Assembly: GCA_021819025.1 (NCBI GenBank)
Contig: JAKASN010000146.1
Coordinates: forward strand, 1 to 5,758
Length of the DNA stretch: 5,758 nt
DNA from: Actinomycetes bacterium
GTDB lineage: Bacteria; Actinomycetota; Acidimicrobiia; Acidimicrobiales; Acidimicrobiaceae
Direction of reading: 5' to 3'
Shown: positions 5,412 through 5,758 of the stretch, piece by piece
How positions within the stretch are numbered: the first letter of the stretch is position 1
Layout: each line of letters begins with the position of its first letter
The notes under the pieces: generated by a model
What the model saw: the letters and a program-made list of their open reading frames with translations, nothing else
Told to the model about the DNA's origin: nothing
Database searches by the model: none
Translations under genes and position numbers: made by a program

Positions 5412-5482
5412 GCACCTCGGTGCCAGTTCTCGCCGATTGGTAACTGGTGGTGGGGCGCCAGGGGCCTCCTGGGGTTGGCGCC
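5412..5482 (+). other. Cluster of three further stem-loops
   Basis: Directly after the terminator come GCACC/GGTGC (5412-5416 with 5419-5423), CCAGTT/AACTGG (5423-5428 with 5442-5447), and GGCGCCA/TGGCGCC (5454-5460 with 5476-5482), the last followed by TTT. Together with the two stems before them they make five stem-loops in about 160 bases. No tRNA, rRNA or known small RNA is recognisable. Confidence 0.45.
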
Positions 5483-5558
5483 TTTGCGCTCGGCTACGGA
5501 ACGTCCCAAAGTGCTGCGAGTCTTTGGCGTCAGTTTTGGATCTTGGCATCCGCTGTTG
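5483..5558. other. Spacer with no visible feature
   Basis: Between the last stem-loop and the end of the possible - strand frame I see no gene, promoter or repeat. Confidence 0.4.
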
Positions 5559-5758
5559 CTAAAGAAAACACCGAGTCAAACTTGATTGTTGCGGATCCAA
5601 TGCCAAGGCTGAAGAGTTGAACGCAGCAATGGGGACCTCGTGAGCCGCCCGGACGAGCAACTCAACAGAATCCAGCATCGCAGTCCAAAAGACGGGCTTG
5701 GTGCAACGGCGGTTGTCGGCATGGCCAAGTCGGTCTCGGAGGCTCCTTGCCCTCACGA
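5559..5758 (-). CDS. Possible 3' end of an unidentified gene entering from the right
   Basis: The - strand is open from the window edge to a TAG at 5561-5559, giving at least 66 codons. The translation (segments RLGHADNRRCTKPVFWTAML and DSVELLVRAAHEVPIAAFNS) has a plausible amphipathic, protein-like composition with C- and G-ending codons, but I recognise no family. A gene ending here would converge on the stem-loop cluster at 5325-5482, which is a usual place for such structures. The apparent GTG at 5756 need not be the start, since the frame is cut by the window. It could equally be chance openness of GC-rich DNA. Confidence 0.3.
   Translation of the reverse strand, partial: VRARSLRDRLGHADNRRCTKPVFWTAMLDSVELLVRAAHEVPIAAFNSSALALDPQQSSLTRCFL

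Larger units (their letters stand above)
4966..5423. repeat. Short hairpin element present three times (CAC-YYCGGTGC)
   Basis: The 12-base units GCACTCCGGTGC (4966-4977), TCACTTCGGTGC (4992-5003) and GCACCTCGGTGC (5412-5423) share the form nCACnnCGGTGC and each folds into a 3-5 bp stem. They flank the DUF6458-like gene: two before, one after. The units are short, so chance or convergent hairpin form is possible. Confidence 0.35.

Noticed and set aside
1..5758. CRISPR arrays, tRNA or rRNA genes, insertion sequences, phage genes or attachment sites
   Set aside because: I looked for regular repeats, cloverleaf and T-loop motifs, transposase motifs and terminal inverted repeats and found none.

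Overview
The window looks like moderately GC-rich actinobacterial DNA. Four points support this: an ACGSGSSS-type lipoprotein start on a branched-chain amino acid binding protein, a DUF6458-like two-helix protein, a small 'hydrophobic protein' ending in RWYKW, and a short CC-motif protein ending in RPSIRASWNGCAFII. An acidimicrobial lineage is my guess from overall style. The sequence alone does not prove it.

Left half (1-3380): a high-affinity branched-chain amino acid (or related amide) ABC importer on the + strand. It consists of the 3' end of a LivM-type permease, a LivG-type ATPase, a LivF-type ATPase overlapping livG by 20 bases, and a lipoprotein substrate-binding protein. The first three genes are packed without gaps. 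The binding-protein gene follows a 198-base gap that holds a terminator-like hairpin (1867-1896), so it is probably a separate or attenuated transcriptional unit. A long GC-rich hairpin (3343-3380) closes the block.

Middle (3381-4630): genes on the - strand. From the right they are a 105-aa winged-helix regulator, a 183-codon stretch in the same frame broken by one TAG (possible decayed gene, unidentified), and a 94-aa protein with an adjacent Cys-Cys pair that resembles the small 'CC/Se motif' (HesB-like) family. The last start codon overlaps the preceding stop as ATGA.

Right part (4630-5758): an AT-rich divergent intergenic region with palindromes separates the regulator from a 59-aa two-helix membrane protein. 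An 84-aa DUF6458-like membrane protein follows. Both small genes sit among unusually many stem-loops: a Shine-Dalgarno/anti-Shine-Dalgarno pair before the first, a two-state hairpin between them, and five stem-loops after the second, one of which is a good intrinsic terminator. The right edge may hold the 3' end of an unidentified - strand gene converging on that terminator cluster.

The importer is ordinary. The parts worth a second look are the regulator/small-membrane-protein module with its structured RNA leaders, the single-frame TAG-punctuated stretch behind the regulator, and the CC-motif protein.
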